Shown: positions 55,493 through 64,000 of the stretch, in pieces
Layout: each line of letters begins with the position of its first letter
Position numbering within the stretch: the stretch's first letter is position 1
Notes under the pieces: generated by a model
What the model was told of the DNA's origin: nothing
Seen by the model: only the letters and a program-made list of their open reading frames with translations
The model's database searches: none
Made by a program: the position numbers and the translations under genes
DNA from: Candidatus Coatesiibacteriota bacterium
GTDB lineage: Bacteria > RBG-13-66-14 > B26-G2 > JAUVZD01
Reading direction: 5' to 3'
DNA length: 64,000 nt
NCBI GenBank assembly: GCA_030602715.1
Contig: JAUVZD010000001.1
Span: 310,001-374,000 of the forward strand

Positions 55493-58120
55493 ATGGGAAA
55501 AAATGAGGATAAGCACACACCGGTAATGGTTCAATACTGGCGCATCAAGAAGCGCTATGCGGAGGAGATTCTGCTCTTCCGCATGGGCGACTTCTACGAG
55601 TGCTTTGAGGAGGACGCCCGCATCGCCTCCCGGGTGCTGGGCATAGCCCTCACCTCCCGTCAGAAGCAGAGTGACCACCCCATCCCCATGGCCGGTGTGC
55701 CGCACCATGCGGTGGAAGAATACATCCATAAACTGATTTCCGCCGGCTATAAAGTGGCAATCTGCGAGCAGATGGAGGAGCCCCAGCCGGGCAAGAAGCT
55801 GGTGGAGCGTGAGGTGGTGCGGGTCATCACCCCGGGAACGGTGATTGAGGAGGGGGCGCTCTCCTCGGCAAAAGCCAACCACCTGGTCTCCCTGGCATAC
55901 GACGGGGAGAGAGCCGCCCTGGCTTGTGCCGAAACCTCCACCGGCGAGCTCTCCCTGACCTATTTTGAAGGAACCCAGGAGTGGGAGGGGATAAGGAATG
56001 AGCTGGGAAGGCTTGAGCCTGCGGAGATATTGCTCTGCGAGGGGGAGAGCCGCCTCCCCCCCTACATTGAAGACCGAACGCTGGTAAGTAACCTGCCGGA
56101 GGAGGACTACTACCCCTCCCGCGCCTACCGCCGGGTGCTGGACGGTCTGGGGGTTACCAATCTTGAGGGCTACGGTCTGGAGGAGAACCAGTCAGCGATA
56201 TGTGCCCTGGGGGCTCTATTCGCCTATCTTGAACGCACCTACATGAAGCAGGCTCTACACCTCAGGTCACTTCGCATCTACTCGGTAAGCGAGCAGATGG
56301 TCCTGGACAGCCAGACCCGTCTCCATCTGGAGCTTACCGATGCCAGCATCCACAACATCAAAGGGGGAACCCTGCTCAAGGTGTTGGATTACACCATGAC
56401 CGCTATGGGCAAGCGGAAGTTGCGGGAGTGGATACTGGCTCCGCTTCTGGACCCATCCAAAATAGATGAGCGCCTGGATGTTGTGCAGGTATTCTACAAG
56501 GACACCCTCCTGCGGGAGAGCGTTCAGGGCTTGCTTACCATGATAAGCGACCTGGAGCGGCTGGGGGGGCGCATCGCCCTGGGAACGGCAAAGGGGCGAG
56601 ACCTGGCTAACTTGCGGGATTCCCTGGAGGTAATACCCAACCTGCGCAAACGCATAGAGGATAGAAAAGCTAAACTTTTCGCCGGAGCGGTTGATGAGCT
56701 TTCCGGCGTGGAGAAGGTGGCGGAGATAATCGGCGCCTGTCTGGTAGATGAGCCACCGCCCACCCTCACCGAAGGAGGCTTGGTCAAAGCCGGCTTCAAT
56801 GCCGAGCTTGACGAGATCAAAGAGAATGTGAAGGGCGCTATGGAATGGATAGCCACCCTGCAAGGTAAGGAGCGGGAGCGCACCAAGATTCCATCGTTAA
56901 AGGTGGGATATAACAGGGTCTTCGGCTACTATATTGAGGTCACCAAGACGCATCTGGCAAAAGTCCCCGACGATTACATACGCAAGCAGACCACCGTCGG
57001 CGGGGAGCGCTTCATCACCCCCGAACTCAAAGAGAAGGAGGCTCAGGTTCTCTCCGCCGAGGAGCGCACCAACCGCCTGGAATATGAACTATTCTGCCAA
57101 CTGCGGGAACGGGTAGCCGAACACCTGCCACAGATAAAGCGGGCGGCGGAGGCTATCGCCACCCTGGACTGCCTTGCATCTCTTGCCAAATCGGCGGTGG
57201 CTGGTCGCTATCGCCGCCCGAAAGTTGACCAGGGTTCCTCCATCCTGATAGTTGACGGTCGCCACCCGGTAGTGGAGCGCTTCTATCTGGAGGAGGACTT
57301 CGTCCCCAACGACGTCCAGCTGGAGCCGAAAGAGCTCTCCATGATGATCCTGACCGGTCCCAACATGGCTGGGAAATCCACCTACCTGCGACAGGTAGCC
57401 CTCATCTGCCTGATGGCGCAGATGGGCGGTTTCGTCCCCGCCAAGAAAGCGGAAATCGGGGTGGTGGACCGCATCTTCACCCGCATCGGCGCCTCCGACG
57501 AGCTATCCGCCGGACGAAGCACCTTCCTGGTGGAGATGAACGAGACCGCCCAGATCCTTTCCCGGGCTTCGGAGCGGAGCCTGGTGCTCCTTGACGAGAT
57601 CGGCAGGGGCACCTCCACCTACGACGGCGTCTCCCTGGCTTGGGCTATAGCCGAGTTCATCCACAACCACATACAGGCAAAGACCCTCTTCGCCACCCAC
57701 TATCACGAACTGGCATATCTGGCAAAGGTCCTGCCCCAGGCGCGCAACTACACCATTACGGTGCGGGAAAAGGACGACGATATCATCTTCTTGCGCAAGG
57801 TGATGCCCGGGGTAACCGACCGCAGTTACGGCATCTCCGTAGCCCGCCTGGCCGGCATTCCCGATGAGGTGCTCAGTCGGGCAAAAAAGGTACTCTCCCT
57901 GCTTGAGGGAATCTCCGAGGGCTTCTCCACCCCTCTGGCAAAGCTGTTCCCCGATGACCAACAGCTCACCATCTTCCAAACCCCCAAAGAGAGCGGTCCC
58001 CCTCCACCTCATCCCCTGCTCGCCGAGCTGGCAAAGATAGACACCGACCAGCTCAGCCCCCTGCAAGCCCTCACTTTACTGGCTGAGATGGTCGCCAAAG
58101 CCCAAAGGGAGGACTCTTGA
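55493..58120 (+). CDS. mutS: DNA mismatch repair protein MutS
   Basis: Mismatch-recognition ATPase (875 residues). The N-terminal mismatch-binding domain has the Phe-x-Glu motif in RMGDFYECFEEDA. Walker A is GPNMAGKSTYLRQ (about 622-634), followed by the signature STFLVEMNETAQIL and Walker B LVLLDEIGRGTSTYDG, then FATHYHEL. A short C-terminal helical tail follows. Its stop codon overlaps the mutL start (TTGA). The operon order mutS-mutL is classic. Confidence 0.96.
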   Translation: MGKNEDKHTPVMVQYWRIKKRYAEEILLFRMGDFYECFEEDARIASRVLGIALTSRQKQSDHPIPMAGVPHHAVEEYIHKLISAGYKVAICEQMEEPQPGKKLVEREVVRVITPGTVIEEGALSSAKANHLVSLAYDGERAALACAETSTGELSLTYFEGTQEWEGIRNELGRLEPAEILLCEGESRLPPYIEDRTLVSNLPEEDYYPSRAYRRVLDGLGVTNLEGYGLEENQSAICALGALFAYLERTYMKQALHLRSLRIYSVSEQMVLDSQTRLHLELTDASIHNIKGGTLLKVLDYTMTAMGKRKLREWILAPLLDPSKIDERLDVVQVFYKDTLLRESVQGLLTMISDLERLGGRIALGTAKGRDLANLRDSLEVIPNLRKRIEDRKAKLFAGAVDELSGVEKVAEIIGACLVDEPPPTLTEGGLVKAGFNAELDEIKENVKGAMEWIATLQGKERERTKIPSLKVGYNRVFGYYIEVTKTHLAKVPDDYIRKQTTVGGERFITPELKEKEAQVLSAEERTNRLEYELFCQLRERVAEHLPQIKRAAEAIATLDCLASLAKSAVAGRYRRPKVDQGSSILIVDGRHPVVERFYLEEDFVPNDVQLEPKELSMMILTGPNMAGKSTYLRQVALICLMAQMGGFVPAKKAEIGVVDRIFTRIGASDELSAGRSTFLVEMNETAQILSRASERSLVLLDEIGRGTSTYDGVSLAWAIAEFIHNHIQAKTLFATHYHELAYLAKVLPQARNYTITVREKDDDIIFLRKVMPGVTDRSYGISVARLAGIPDEVLSRAKKVLSLLEGISEGFSTPLAKLFPDDQQLTIFQTPKESGPPPPHPLLAELAKIDTDQLSPLQALTLLAEMVAKAQREDS

Positions 58121-59841
58121 GCATACAACCCCTGCCCAAGGAGATTGCCGAACGCATCGCTGCCGGTGAGGTAATAGAGCGTCCCGCCGATGTGGTTAAG
58201 GAGCTTTTAGAAAACTCACTGGACGCCGGCGCCACCTCCATCGTCCTGGAGTTTACCGACGGCTGGCAGAGGATGGAGGGGCGAATAGTGGTAAGCGACG
58301 ACGGCGAGGGCATTGTGCCCTCGGATCTGCCCCGCTTATTCCACCGCCACTCCACCAGCAAGATACGGACCCTGGAGGATTTGCAACGGCTGAACACCTT
58401 GGGCTTTCGCGGCGAGGCGCTGGCAAGTATGGGCGTGGTGGCAGAGGTGAGTATAACCAGCAAGGTGAGCAAAGAACCCTTAGGTCGGCGCATCTCCTGC
58501 ATCGGGGGTAGGATAGGTGATATTGAGGAGTGCGGGTGTGCGGACGGCACCCGGGTGAGCGTCTCCCGGCTCTTCTACAACACCCCGGCCAGGGCAAAAT
58601 TCCTGAGAAGCGAACTGTCTGAATTTCGCTACGCCAGCAGAATTCTGAGCAGGCTGGCTTTCTTTCACCTGCCGGTCGGTTTCATCCTCCGCCATAAGGG
58701 AAAGGACCTGCTATCCACCCCGCAAAGGGACAGCGACCTGCTGGGGCGGGCGGCTGATATATGGGGGGGTCAGCTTGCCGAGCAGTTGCAAAAGGTAAAC
58801 CACAGCAAGGGACCTGTGGAGATAAGCGGGCTTGCCGCCCTGCCCAGTGTCTTTCGCTCCAATACCAACACCATTTTTCTTGCGGTAAACTACCGCCCCA
58901 TTCAGGACCGCAGTCTGGTCTTCACCATCTCCAGGTTGTATAAAGGCATTCTCCCCAGCGGGCGCTTCCCCATAGCGGGGATAAATATCATCGTCCCCCC
59001 CGATTTCATAGATGTCAATGTCCACCCTCGCAAAGAGGAGGTCCGCTTCCAGAAACCGGCTCTGGTGAAGGAGGCGATTAGCGAAGCGCTTCTCCCCTTA
59101 ATCGCCGGCTCCGTCACCGGCGTCGGCTTTAGCCCCCAACAATCGCCCTTAGACCTTTCCACCATCTCCCCCAGGATGAGTGCGGTGGGGACGGAACTGA
59201 AGCCCTTCACCCACCTGAGCCATAAATTAGCTGATGAGGCATTCACCACCGAAAATGCCCAGCGAGATTGGCACATAGTCGGGCAATTGGAGAGAACCTA
59301 CATCCTGGTAAGCTACGGCGGGGGTTTGGTAATCATTGACCAGCACGCCGCCCACGAACGCCTCCTCTACAACTCCCTCAGGGCAAAGAGAGCCGGCAAG
59401 ACTGCACACACCCAGCCCCTGCTCATCCCACGCCCGGTGCACATGAGCGCGGAAGAGGCACGCACCCTGGAGAAGTTCCAGAATTCGCTAACGGAGATAG
59501 GCCTGGAGGTGGAGCGATTCGGTGGGGGGGTGTGGCTCATCCGCACTCTGCCGGCAGGTATCCCTCCCCAGGACGAGGAGGGACTTCTGCGGGACATTCT
59601 GGAGGGTCTAATGGAGTTGGGGCGGAGCAGTCGTCTGGAGGAAGCGGAGGAGGATATACTCATCCGCACCGCCTGTCATGGTGCGGTGCGAGCGGGCGAG
59701 GATATGAACCCGGCGGAGATGGAGGCGCTGGTGGAGAGGATAATGTCCCTTCCGCTGGGTGAGAGGCGCTGTCCTCACGGGCGACCTCTGGTGGTGGAGA
59801 TAACCGCCGAGGAACTATCCAAACTCTTCGGGCGCAGTTAA
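58117..59841 (+). CDS. mutL: DNA mismatch repair protein MutL
   Basis: GHKL ATPase matchmaker (574 residues). The N-terminal domain shows IAAGEVIERPADVVKELLENSLDAGAT, DDGEGI and GFRGEALAS. The C-terminal domain carries the latent endonuclease motif as DQHAAHERLLYNSL plus ACHGAVRAGE and CPHGRP metal-site residues, so this MutL should nick DNA, as in organisms without MutH. The start is TTG at 58117, overlapping the mutS stop. miaA would be expected next but is separated by an inserted foreign gene. Confidence 0.95.
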   Translation: MSIQPLPKEIAERIAAGEVIERPADVVKELLENSLDAGATSIVLEFTDGWQRMEGRIVVSDDGEGIVPSDLPRLFHRHSTSKIRTLEDLQRLNTLGFRGEALASMGVVAEVSITSKVSKEPLGRRISCIGGRIGDIEECGCADGTRVSVSRLFYNTPARAKFLRSELSEFRYASRILSRLAFFHLPVGFILRHKGKDLLSTPQRDSDLLGRAADIWGGQLAEQLQKVNHSKGPVEISGLAALPSVFRSNTNTIFLAVNYRPIQDRSLVFTISRLYKGILPSGRFPIAGINIIVPPDFIDVNVHPRKEEVRFQKPALVKEAISEALLPLIAGSVTGVGFSPQQSPLDLSTISPRMSAVGTELKPFTHLSHKLADEAFTTENAQRDWHIVGQLERTYILVSYGGGLVIIDQHAAHERLLYNSLRAKRAGKTAHTQPLLIPRPVHMSAEEARTLEKFQNSLTEIGLEVERFGGGVWLIRTLPAGIPPQDEEGLLRDILEGLMELGRSSRLEEAEEDILIRTACHGAVRAGEDMNPAEMEALVERIMSLPLGERRCPHGRPLVVEITAEELSKLFGRS

Positions 59842-59889
59842 AGTATTCCCCCCGCACGTGGGGTGTGAATTAAAAAAAGGAGAAAAGAA

Positions 59890-60588
59890 ATGAAAAAGGC
59901 TAATGAAAAGGAAATTGACGGAGAGGAAATCTTAAAGATGCTTGAAAAAGCTTGGAACGATTTTATTGGCTATTACGACAAATGGGCGCCCAAATATTAC
60001 AGCGCCTTAACATCACCAAAGGATTTAAGTGAGAAAAAAGCGAAGAAAAAGCAGAAGGATGAGCATTGGATATGTTGGACTGAAGATGATTTGATGTTAC
60101 ACCTTGGAAGATTCTTTTATAAGCAATTATATAAGCAATTAGGCAGAAATTCGGGCATTGAAGTGCACTTGAACAAAATTTTAAGTTATTCAAGTTTTAA
60201 AGGATATACGTTTCAGAGTAAAATAAGAGAACTCAATAACAGCCTTAACCGAAAAAGAGGAGTAAAACTAGATTTGATAATTACCTATGAAACCAGCAAA
60301 GGTCCGTTTTTATTATGTGCTGAAGCAAAATTCTTCCACTACTCACAAGAATCTTTTAGAAGAACTGTACAACGAGTGATACAAGAGGATATAGACAGGT
60401 TAGTAGCTCTTAAAGAGCTAGGAATTGCTGAGAACGTTGTTTTTCTACTATTTGATGATTATTATTATCTAAAAGAAAATGTAAAACATAAAGCAATTAA
60501 AAAAATTCTAGAAAAAGCCCGGAAACAAGGCATTACTGTATTTTATCACAATTCAAAAGCAAAAATAGTGAGGACGCCACATACATAA
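59890..60588 (+). CDS. AT-rich PD-(D/E)XK nuclease-like gene inserted in the mutL-miaA spacer
   Basis: 232-residue Lys-rich protein of no family I can name. About residues 125-150 form the likely nuclease core: VKLDLIITYETSKGPFLL followed by CAEAKFFHYS, giving D-x(n)-E-A-K, the PD-(D/E)XK arrangement. A downstream helix with QEDIDRL and a strand ENVVFLLFDDYYYL complete a plausible alpha-beta-beta-beta core. The gene is far more AT-rich than mutL and miaA and uses AAA, ATA and TTA codons, so it was acquired recently. A good AAAAAAAGGAG ribosome binding site precedes the ATG. No methyltransferase or partner is adjacent. It could be a restriction-like or defence nuclease. Confidence 0.7.
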   Translation: MKKANEKEIDGEEILKMLEKAWNDFIGYYDKWAPKYYSALTSPKDLSEKKAKKKQKDEHWICWTEDDLMLHLGRFFYKQLYKQLGRNSGIEVHLNKILSYSSFKGYTFQSKIRELNNSLNRKRGVKLDLIITYETSKGPFLLCAEAKFFHYSQESFRRTVQRVIQEDIDRLVALKELGIAENVVFLLFDDYYYLKENVKHKAIKKILEKARKQGITVFYHNSKAKIVRTPHT

Positions 60589-60623
60589 TGCTCACATAGC
60601 CCTTGAATAATTCGCAGTTAACT

Positions 60624-61586
60624 ATGAATGAAAATCGCACTCCCCTTCTAGCAATTGTGGGTCCCACCGCAAGCGGAAAGAGCAAGCTAGCGGTAACCCT
60701 GGCTGGTAAGCTCACCGCCGAGGGTATTACCGACGGTGCGGAGGTCATCTGCTGTGACTCCCGCCAACTGTATAAGGGTGCACCCATCGGCACCGCCACA
60801 CCCAGGCCCGAAGAACGAGCGGGAATACCCCACCATCTTTATAATTTCCTAGACCCCGGTAAGGAGCTCTCCGCCGGAGAGTATTCCCGCCTGGGGAGGG
60901 AGAAGGTCACCGAGGTCCGGGGGAGAGGGAATCTGCCGATTCTGGTCGGCGGAAGCGGCTTCTACTTTCAAGCACTGGTGGACGGTCTCTTTGAAGCTCC
61001 CGAGGTTGACCAAGCCATTCGTAAAAGGCTCGTCTCCTACTGCAAGCGACGGGGAGTGGTCCGTCTGTGGCGCATACTCTCCCGCCTGGACGGGGAGAGC
61101 GGCTCCCGCATCAAACCAAGAGACCGACAGCGGGTCATCCGGGCTATGGAGGTACGCCTGCAGACCGGAAAACCCCTCTCCCAGCTTCAGCAAAATATAC
61201 CCCCACCACCCAACTATGACCTGCTTGCCCTGGGCATCGCACCGCCCCGGGAGATTCTCTATCGGCTTATAGAGGAGCGGGTGGATAAGATGATAGCCGC
61301 CGGTCTGGTGGAGGAGGTTGAGGGGCTTCTCTCGCAGGGATTTAGCAAAGAAAGCCCGGTCTTCAAAGCCATCGGCTACGGGGAGATTGCCACCCATCTG
61401 GAGGGAGAGACTGGTCTGGATGAGGCTGTCAAGCAGATCAAGACCCACAGCAGGCAGTATGCCAAACGCCAGCTCACCTGGTTTAGGAGGGATAAGCGCA
61501 TCAGGTGGATTGAATGGAGCGGGGAACAAGCTCCGCAGGAGCGGGCGTTGCAGTTGGTGCAGGAGTGGCTGAGAGGCGAGCGGTGA
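60624..61586 (+). CDS. miaA: tRNA dimethylallyltransferase MiaA
   Basis: Adds the dimethylallyl group to A37 of tRNAs reading UNN codons, producing the substrate of MiaB. P-loop IVGPTASGKSKLAV, the DSRQLYKGAPIGTATP substrate loop, GGSGFYFQALVDGLF, and RDRQRVIRAMEV are visible; the C terminus has QYAKRQLTWFRRD. Length about 320 is normal. The ATG at 60624 is chosen over a TTG 21 bases upstream; neither has a clear ribosome binding site, probably because the inserted AT-rich gene replaced the native upstream region. Confidence 0.94.
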   Translation: MNENRTPLLAIVGPTASGKSKLAVTLAGKLTAEGITDGAEVICCDSRQLYKGAPIGTATPRPEERAGIPHHLYNFLDPGKELSAGEYSRLGREKVTEVRGRGNLPILVGGSGFYFQALVDGLFEAPEVDQAIRKRLVSYCKRRGVVRLWRILSRLDGESGSRIKPRDRQRVIRAMEVRLQTGKPLSQLQQNIPPPPNYDLLALGIAPPREILYRLIEERVDKMIAAGLVEEVEGLLSQGFSKESPVFKAIGYGEIATHLEGETGLDEAVKQIKTHSRQYAKRQLTWFRRDKRIRWIEWSGEQAPQERALQLVQEWLRGER

Positions 61587-61629
61587 GCGGGGGAGGGGAT
61601 TTAGCCCGAAGGGAAATCCACTCTCCCGC
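61587..61629. terminator. Hairpin between convergent miaA and exported-protein gene
   Basis: A long imperfect stem, GCGGGGGAGGGGATTT (61587-61602) against AAATCCACTCTCCCGC (61614-61629), with two mismatches. It begins at the miaA stop codon and is followed by a short CTTT. Confidence 0.45.
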
Positions 61630-61634
61630 CTTTG

Positions 61635-62159
61635 CTAATCCAGGGAATATCCTTGAACATAAAAATAGAGCAGATTGCGGAAATCCTCGGCAAGCATATT
61701 GTCATAGCCCACCACTTCGCCCTGCAGACGGATGGCGCCCTGGGGGCTGACCAGGCGATAATCGTCCCCGGAATCGTGGGTCAGGAAGAGGAAGTATTCC
61801 ACGCCGACATCCAGATGAGGCACATCAGTTACTTCCACCGAGTATTTATAGTCGGGGATGTATCCACCTGGATAAATAATATCTATATAACTGTCCACAC
61901 GCACATTAATAAGGCTCAGCAACTCCTCCTCCACCTCCACCTCAGCCCGGGTCATCACCTGATGTTCCTCCATCACAAAGGGGGTGACCGCAAGCACCTT
62001 GCCCAGCACTATCACCTCAGCCATAGCCACCAGGTCGGAAAGCTCCAGTGGTATCTGCATGGCGGTCGCCGGGGACGCAACCAAGCCCAGCACCAGAACG
62101 GCGACGCCGACCTTTAAACATATCTTCCCTGCAAAGGGCATATTCAATCCTTTCTCCAT
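61635..62159 (-). CDS. Exported protein of unknown function
   Basis: 174 residues with a signal peptide (VGVAVLVLGLVASPATA, cleavage near residue 34). The mature part is beta-rich: MAEVIVLGKVLAVTPFVMEE, then TRAEVEVEEELLSLINVRVDSYIDI, VEYFLFLTHDSGDDYRLVSP and GAIRLQGEVVGYDN. The 'ad.iv.GkV......' opening and '...yflFL......y.lv....G.f.l.gd.v' pattern resemble small secreted domains found in archaea and candidate phyla that lack a name. The ATG at 62159 overlaps the rdgB stop by one base; a later ATG at 62138 has GAAAGG upstream and gives a cleaner signal peptide. It is coupled to rph-rdgB. Confidence 0.7.
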   Translation of the reverse strand: MEKGLNMPFAGKICLKVGVAVLVLGLVASPATAMQIPLELSDLVAMAEVIVLGKVLAVTPFVMEEHQVMTRAEVEVEEELLSLINVRVDSYIDIIYPGGYIPDYKYSVEVTDVPHLDVGVEYFLFLTHDSGDDYRLVSPQGAIRLQGEVVGYDNMLAEDFRNLLYFYVQGYSLD

Positions 62160-62785
62160 CAAATCTCTCCTTTTTCGGCAAGCTCCCTCAGCTTCTTGGC
62201 GGCGGAGCTGAAGGCTTTGAACCGATGACTTATGGCGTTCTTCTCCTGCGGTGAAATCTCCGCCAGGGTCTTTCCCGTCTGGGGGAGAAGGAACATAGGG
62301 TCGTAACCGAAACCGCTCTCCCCCCTGCTCTCCGTGGCGATAACTCCCTCAAGTGAGCCCTCAACGGTAAAGAGAACCTCATCCGGAACTGCAGCCACAA
62401 CAGCGGTGCGGAAGCGAGCCCCTCGCATTCCCTCCGCCACGCCCTCCATCTCCGCGAGCAGTTTTCTACAGTTATCCGCATAGCTCGCCTCAGGACCCGC
62501 ATAACGGGAGGAATAGACCCCTGGAGCCCCATCCAGAGCCTCCACCTCCAGGGCGGTATCATCCGCCAGGGTCAACCTCCCCAGCACCTTCGCTACCGAA
62601 AGCGCCTTGATCTGTGCATTCTCCTCAATTGTCGCCCCGGTCTCAGCCACCTCCTCCCAGGCGGGAAGCTCCTCGGGGCTCAACAGACGAATATCGCCGC
62701 CGGGCTCAAGTATTGCCCTTATCTCCCCCACCTTATCCATGTTGTGGGTAGCCAAAGCCACCTCAATAATCCCCTCGGGGGTCAT
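62159..62785 (-). CDS. rdgB: XTP/dITP diphosphatase (RdgB/HAM1)
   Basis: House-cleaning pyrophosphatase that removes non-canonical purine nucleoside triphosphates (dITP, XTP). The conserved order is VALATHNMDKVGEI at the N terminus, ATIEENAQIKAL, LADDTALEVEAL, PGVYSSRYAG and the C-terminal ESRGESGFGYDPMFLLP...TLAEISPQEKNAISHRFKA in broken order. Length 208 is normal. Its start overlaps the rph stop by four bases (ATGA), a very common bacterial pair. Confidence 0.95.
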   Translation of the reverse strand: MTPEGIIEVALATHNMDKVGEIRAILEPGGDIRLLSPEELPAWEEVAETGATIEENAQIKALSVAKVLGRLTLADDTALEVEALDGAPGVYSSRYAGPEASYADNCRKLLAEMEGVAEGMRGARFRTAVVAAVPDEVLFTVEGSLEGVIATESRGESGFGYDPMFLLPQTGKTLAEISPQEKNAISHRFKAFSSAAKKLRELAEKGEI

Positions 62786-63510
62786 TTAATCTCCAGACCT
62801 ATCGCTTTCATCTGAACGCTGCTGATCTGCTTAATGCCTGAGAGGGCAAGTTCAATAACTTCATCTACCAGCTGTTTGCTAAAAGGGGCTGTCTCTCCGC
62901 TTCCCTGAAATTCCACCAGCTCCCCTTTGGATGTTGCCACCACATTGAAGTCCGCCGATGCGCTACTGTCCTCCTCATAGTCCACATCCAACAACAATAT
63001 CCCCTCAACCAACGCACAGCTCACCGCACCCACATACTCCTTCAGGGGCCATTCATTCAGCCATCCCTCGTCTCGCTTTCCGCTCAGGGCGAGGTTGAGG
63101 GCTACAAGTGCGCCGTTAACCGCTGCGGTTCGGGTGCCTCCGTCGGCCTGGATGACATCGCAGTCCACCCACACGGTATTTTCGCCCAGCTTCTTCAGGT
63201 CGGTAACCGCCCTCAGTGACCGCCCCACCAGCCGTCCTATCTCCGAACTACGCCCGCTGACAAAAGCCCTTATGCGGTCCCTTATCTTCCTGCCACCACC
63301 GGCAGTGGGGAGCATATCGTATTCGGCTGTTATCCAGCCCCGCCCCTGACCCCTAAGCCAGTTGGGAACTCCCATCTCCACCACCGCGGTGCACACCACC
63401 CAGGTATCGCCCATACGCACCAGGGCACTCCCGTCGGGGTGCATCAGATAGTTAGGGACAATCTCCAGAGGGCGCAATTCATCTTCCGCCCTTCCATCCT
63501 TGCGCTCCAT
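62782..63510 (-). CDS. rph: Ribonuclease PH
   Basis: Phosphate-dependent 3'-5' exoribonuclease that trims tRNA 3' ends. The core motifs are present: DELRPLEIVPNYLMHPDGSALVRMGDTWVVCTAVVE in pieces, TAEYDMLPTAGGGRKIRDR, GRSSEIGRLVGRSLRAV, WVDCDVIQADGGTRTAAVNGA and CALVEGILLLDVDYEEDSSASADFN. A final helical part has LSGIKQI. TAEYDMLP is followed by TAGGG where most have RAT; otherwise it is typical at 242 residues. It lies between murI and rdgB in one unit. Confidence 0.95.
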   Translation of the reverse strand: MERKDGRAEDELRPLEIVPNYLMHPDGSALVRMGDTWVVCTAVVEMGVPNWLRGQGRGWITAEYDMLPTAGGGRKIRDRIRAFVSGRSSEIGRLVGRSLRAVTDLKKLGENTVWVDCDVIQADGGTRTAAVNGALVALNLALSGKRDEGWLNEWPLKEYVGAVSCALVEGILLLDVDYEEDSSASADFNVVATSKGELVEFQGSGETAPFSKQLVDEVIELALSGIKQISSVQMKAIGLEIK

Positions 63511-63569
63511 ACTCCTCCAATCATGTATGATGATATGCCATTAAATCTTCCTCATCTTTTCTCGCAGGC

Positions 63570-64000
63570 TCACAGCTCCAGCCCCTCAATCTCCGCCAGC
63601 TGGACATCAATGTGCTCCTGGTCCAGGAAGGTGCAGGCAACTTTATTAAAATCGTGGGGAATATCGGTGACGAAGAAGAGCCGACCGGAGGACTCCTTGC
63701 GTTTCGGGGAGAGCTCTCCCTGCTCCTTCAATATTTGCTCCACTTCAACCGCCGCCTGATAGGCGGAATCTATCAGCTTCACTCCACTCCCCATGACCTC
63801 ACGGATGACCGGCTTTAGCAGGGGATAATGGGTGCAGCCCAGAACCAGGGTATCTATCCCCCTGTCCAGCAGGGGGTCCAGATAGCGTTTGGCTATCAGG
63901 TAAGCCACCTCATCTGCATACCAGCCCTCCTCCACCAGGGGGACGAAGAGGGGGCAGGCACGCTCAAAGACGGTGGCGGAATCATCCAGCCGGTGAATGG
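63570..64000 (-). CDS. murI: Glutamate racemase, C-terminal part (runs off the right edge)
   Basis: Interconverts L- and D-glutamate for peptidoglycan. Only the C-terminal 143 or so residues lie in the window; the frame continues past 64000 on the minus strand. Visible are ACPLFVPLVEEGWYADE, the second catalytic Cys motif TLVLGCTHYPLLKP and the VKLIDSAYQAAVEVEQIL helix. The last 40 residues (RLFFVTDIPHDFNKVACTFLDQ) form the usual C-terminal strand-helix. rph starts about 60 bases downstream, so they are probably co-transcribed. Confidence 0.92.
   Translation of the reverse strand, partial: IHRLDDSATVFERACPLFVPLVEEGWYADEVAYLIAKRYLDPLLDRGIDTLVLGCTHYPLLKPVIREVMGSGVKLIDSAYQAAVEVEQILKEQGELSPKRKESSGRLFFVTDIPHDFNKVACTFLDQEHIDVQLAEIEGLEL

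Noticed and set aside
60603-60623. TTG start for MiaA
   Set aside because: No ribosome binding site, residues before the ATG are not conserved in the family.
1-64000. Other genes as selenoproteins (UGA read-through)
   Set aside because: I looked for frames that resume after TGA with family similarity and saw none; a SECIS search would be needed to be sure.
1-64000. CRISPR arrays, rRNA genes, insertion sequences, prophage
   Set aside because: No regularly spaced repeats, rRNA segments, transposase or phage structural genes were recognised; the only tRNA is tRNA-Sec.

Overview
The window comes from a bacterium, most likely an anaerobic or fermentative diderm. Signs of an outer membrane are a Wza-type export protein, an Omp85/BamA-like barrel, several lipobox proteins and an LEA2 lipoprotein. 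Signs of anaerobic energy metabolism are butyrate kinase with phosphate butyryltransferase and a selenocysteine-insertion locus. Most genes are GC-rich by eye, with C/G-ending codons and sigma70-type promoters, two of them perfect TTGACA-17-TATAAT. Secreted beta-sandwich proteins, a TIGR03960-like radical SAM protein and a DUF2089 regulator suggest an uncultured candidate phylum, perhaps near WOR-3/TA06 or the FCB group. That placement is a guess.

Layout. Positions 1-6.6 kb form a minus-strand block: KptA-like 2'-phosphotransferase, galT, a cation/H+ exchanger, thiL, a Roadblock-like protein, a coiled-coil protein, an ECF sigma factor with a zinc-finger anti-sigma factor, and the first codons of another gene. 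From 6.7-13.8 kb lie murA, an LEA2 lipoprotein, a SufS-type cysteine desulfurase, a large secreted beta-sandwich protein and cysS. From 13.9-19.8 kb is a surface-polysaccharide locus: GT2, Wza, Wzc tyrosine kinase, sugar epimerase and a nucleotidyltransferase-fold protein. From 19.8-24.1 kb are rplU-rpmA-obg, a small protein, a short Omp85 barrel and a TPR-like exported protein.

From 24.1-25.7 kb is an atypical island. It holds an orphan 189-residue gene, an attC-like inverted repeat, and a hicBA toxin-antitoxin pair whose toxin is truncated to 36 codons. From 25.7-30.0 kb is the selenocysteine locus: selB, a 49-residue CxxC membrane microprotein, a DJ-1/PfpI lipoprotein, tRNA-Sec (selC) and selA. 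From 30.1-35.4 kb a minus-strand operon carries dnaJ, a TPR lipoprotein, a radical SAM protein and an M3-like metallopeptidase. HtrA and an HDAC-family deacylase follow from divergent perfect promoters.

From 38-43 kb are a DUF2089 regulator overlapping a SHOCT-like gene, mgsA-FemAB, a HEAT-like protein, an SH3 protein and tdh. From 43-48 kb are ruvB, buk, ptb and an SH3 lipoprotein. From 48-61.6 kb are valS, then a repair and tRNA-modification cluster: uvrB (with three UVR motifs), a GNAT, miaB, mutS, mutL and miaA. An AT-rich PD-(D/E)XK nuclease-like gene is inserted between mutL and miaA. The right edge has murI (partial), rph, rdgB and an exported protein on the minus strand. Intergenic hairpins and promoters mark most unit boundaries. 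I found no rRNA, CRISPR array, transposase or integrase.
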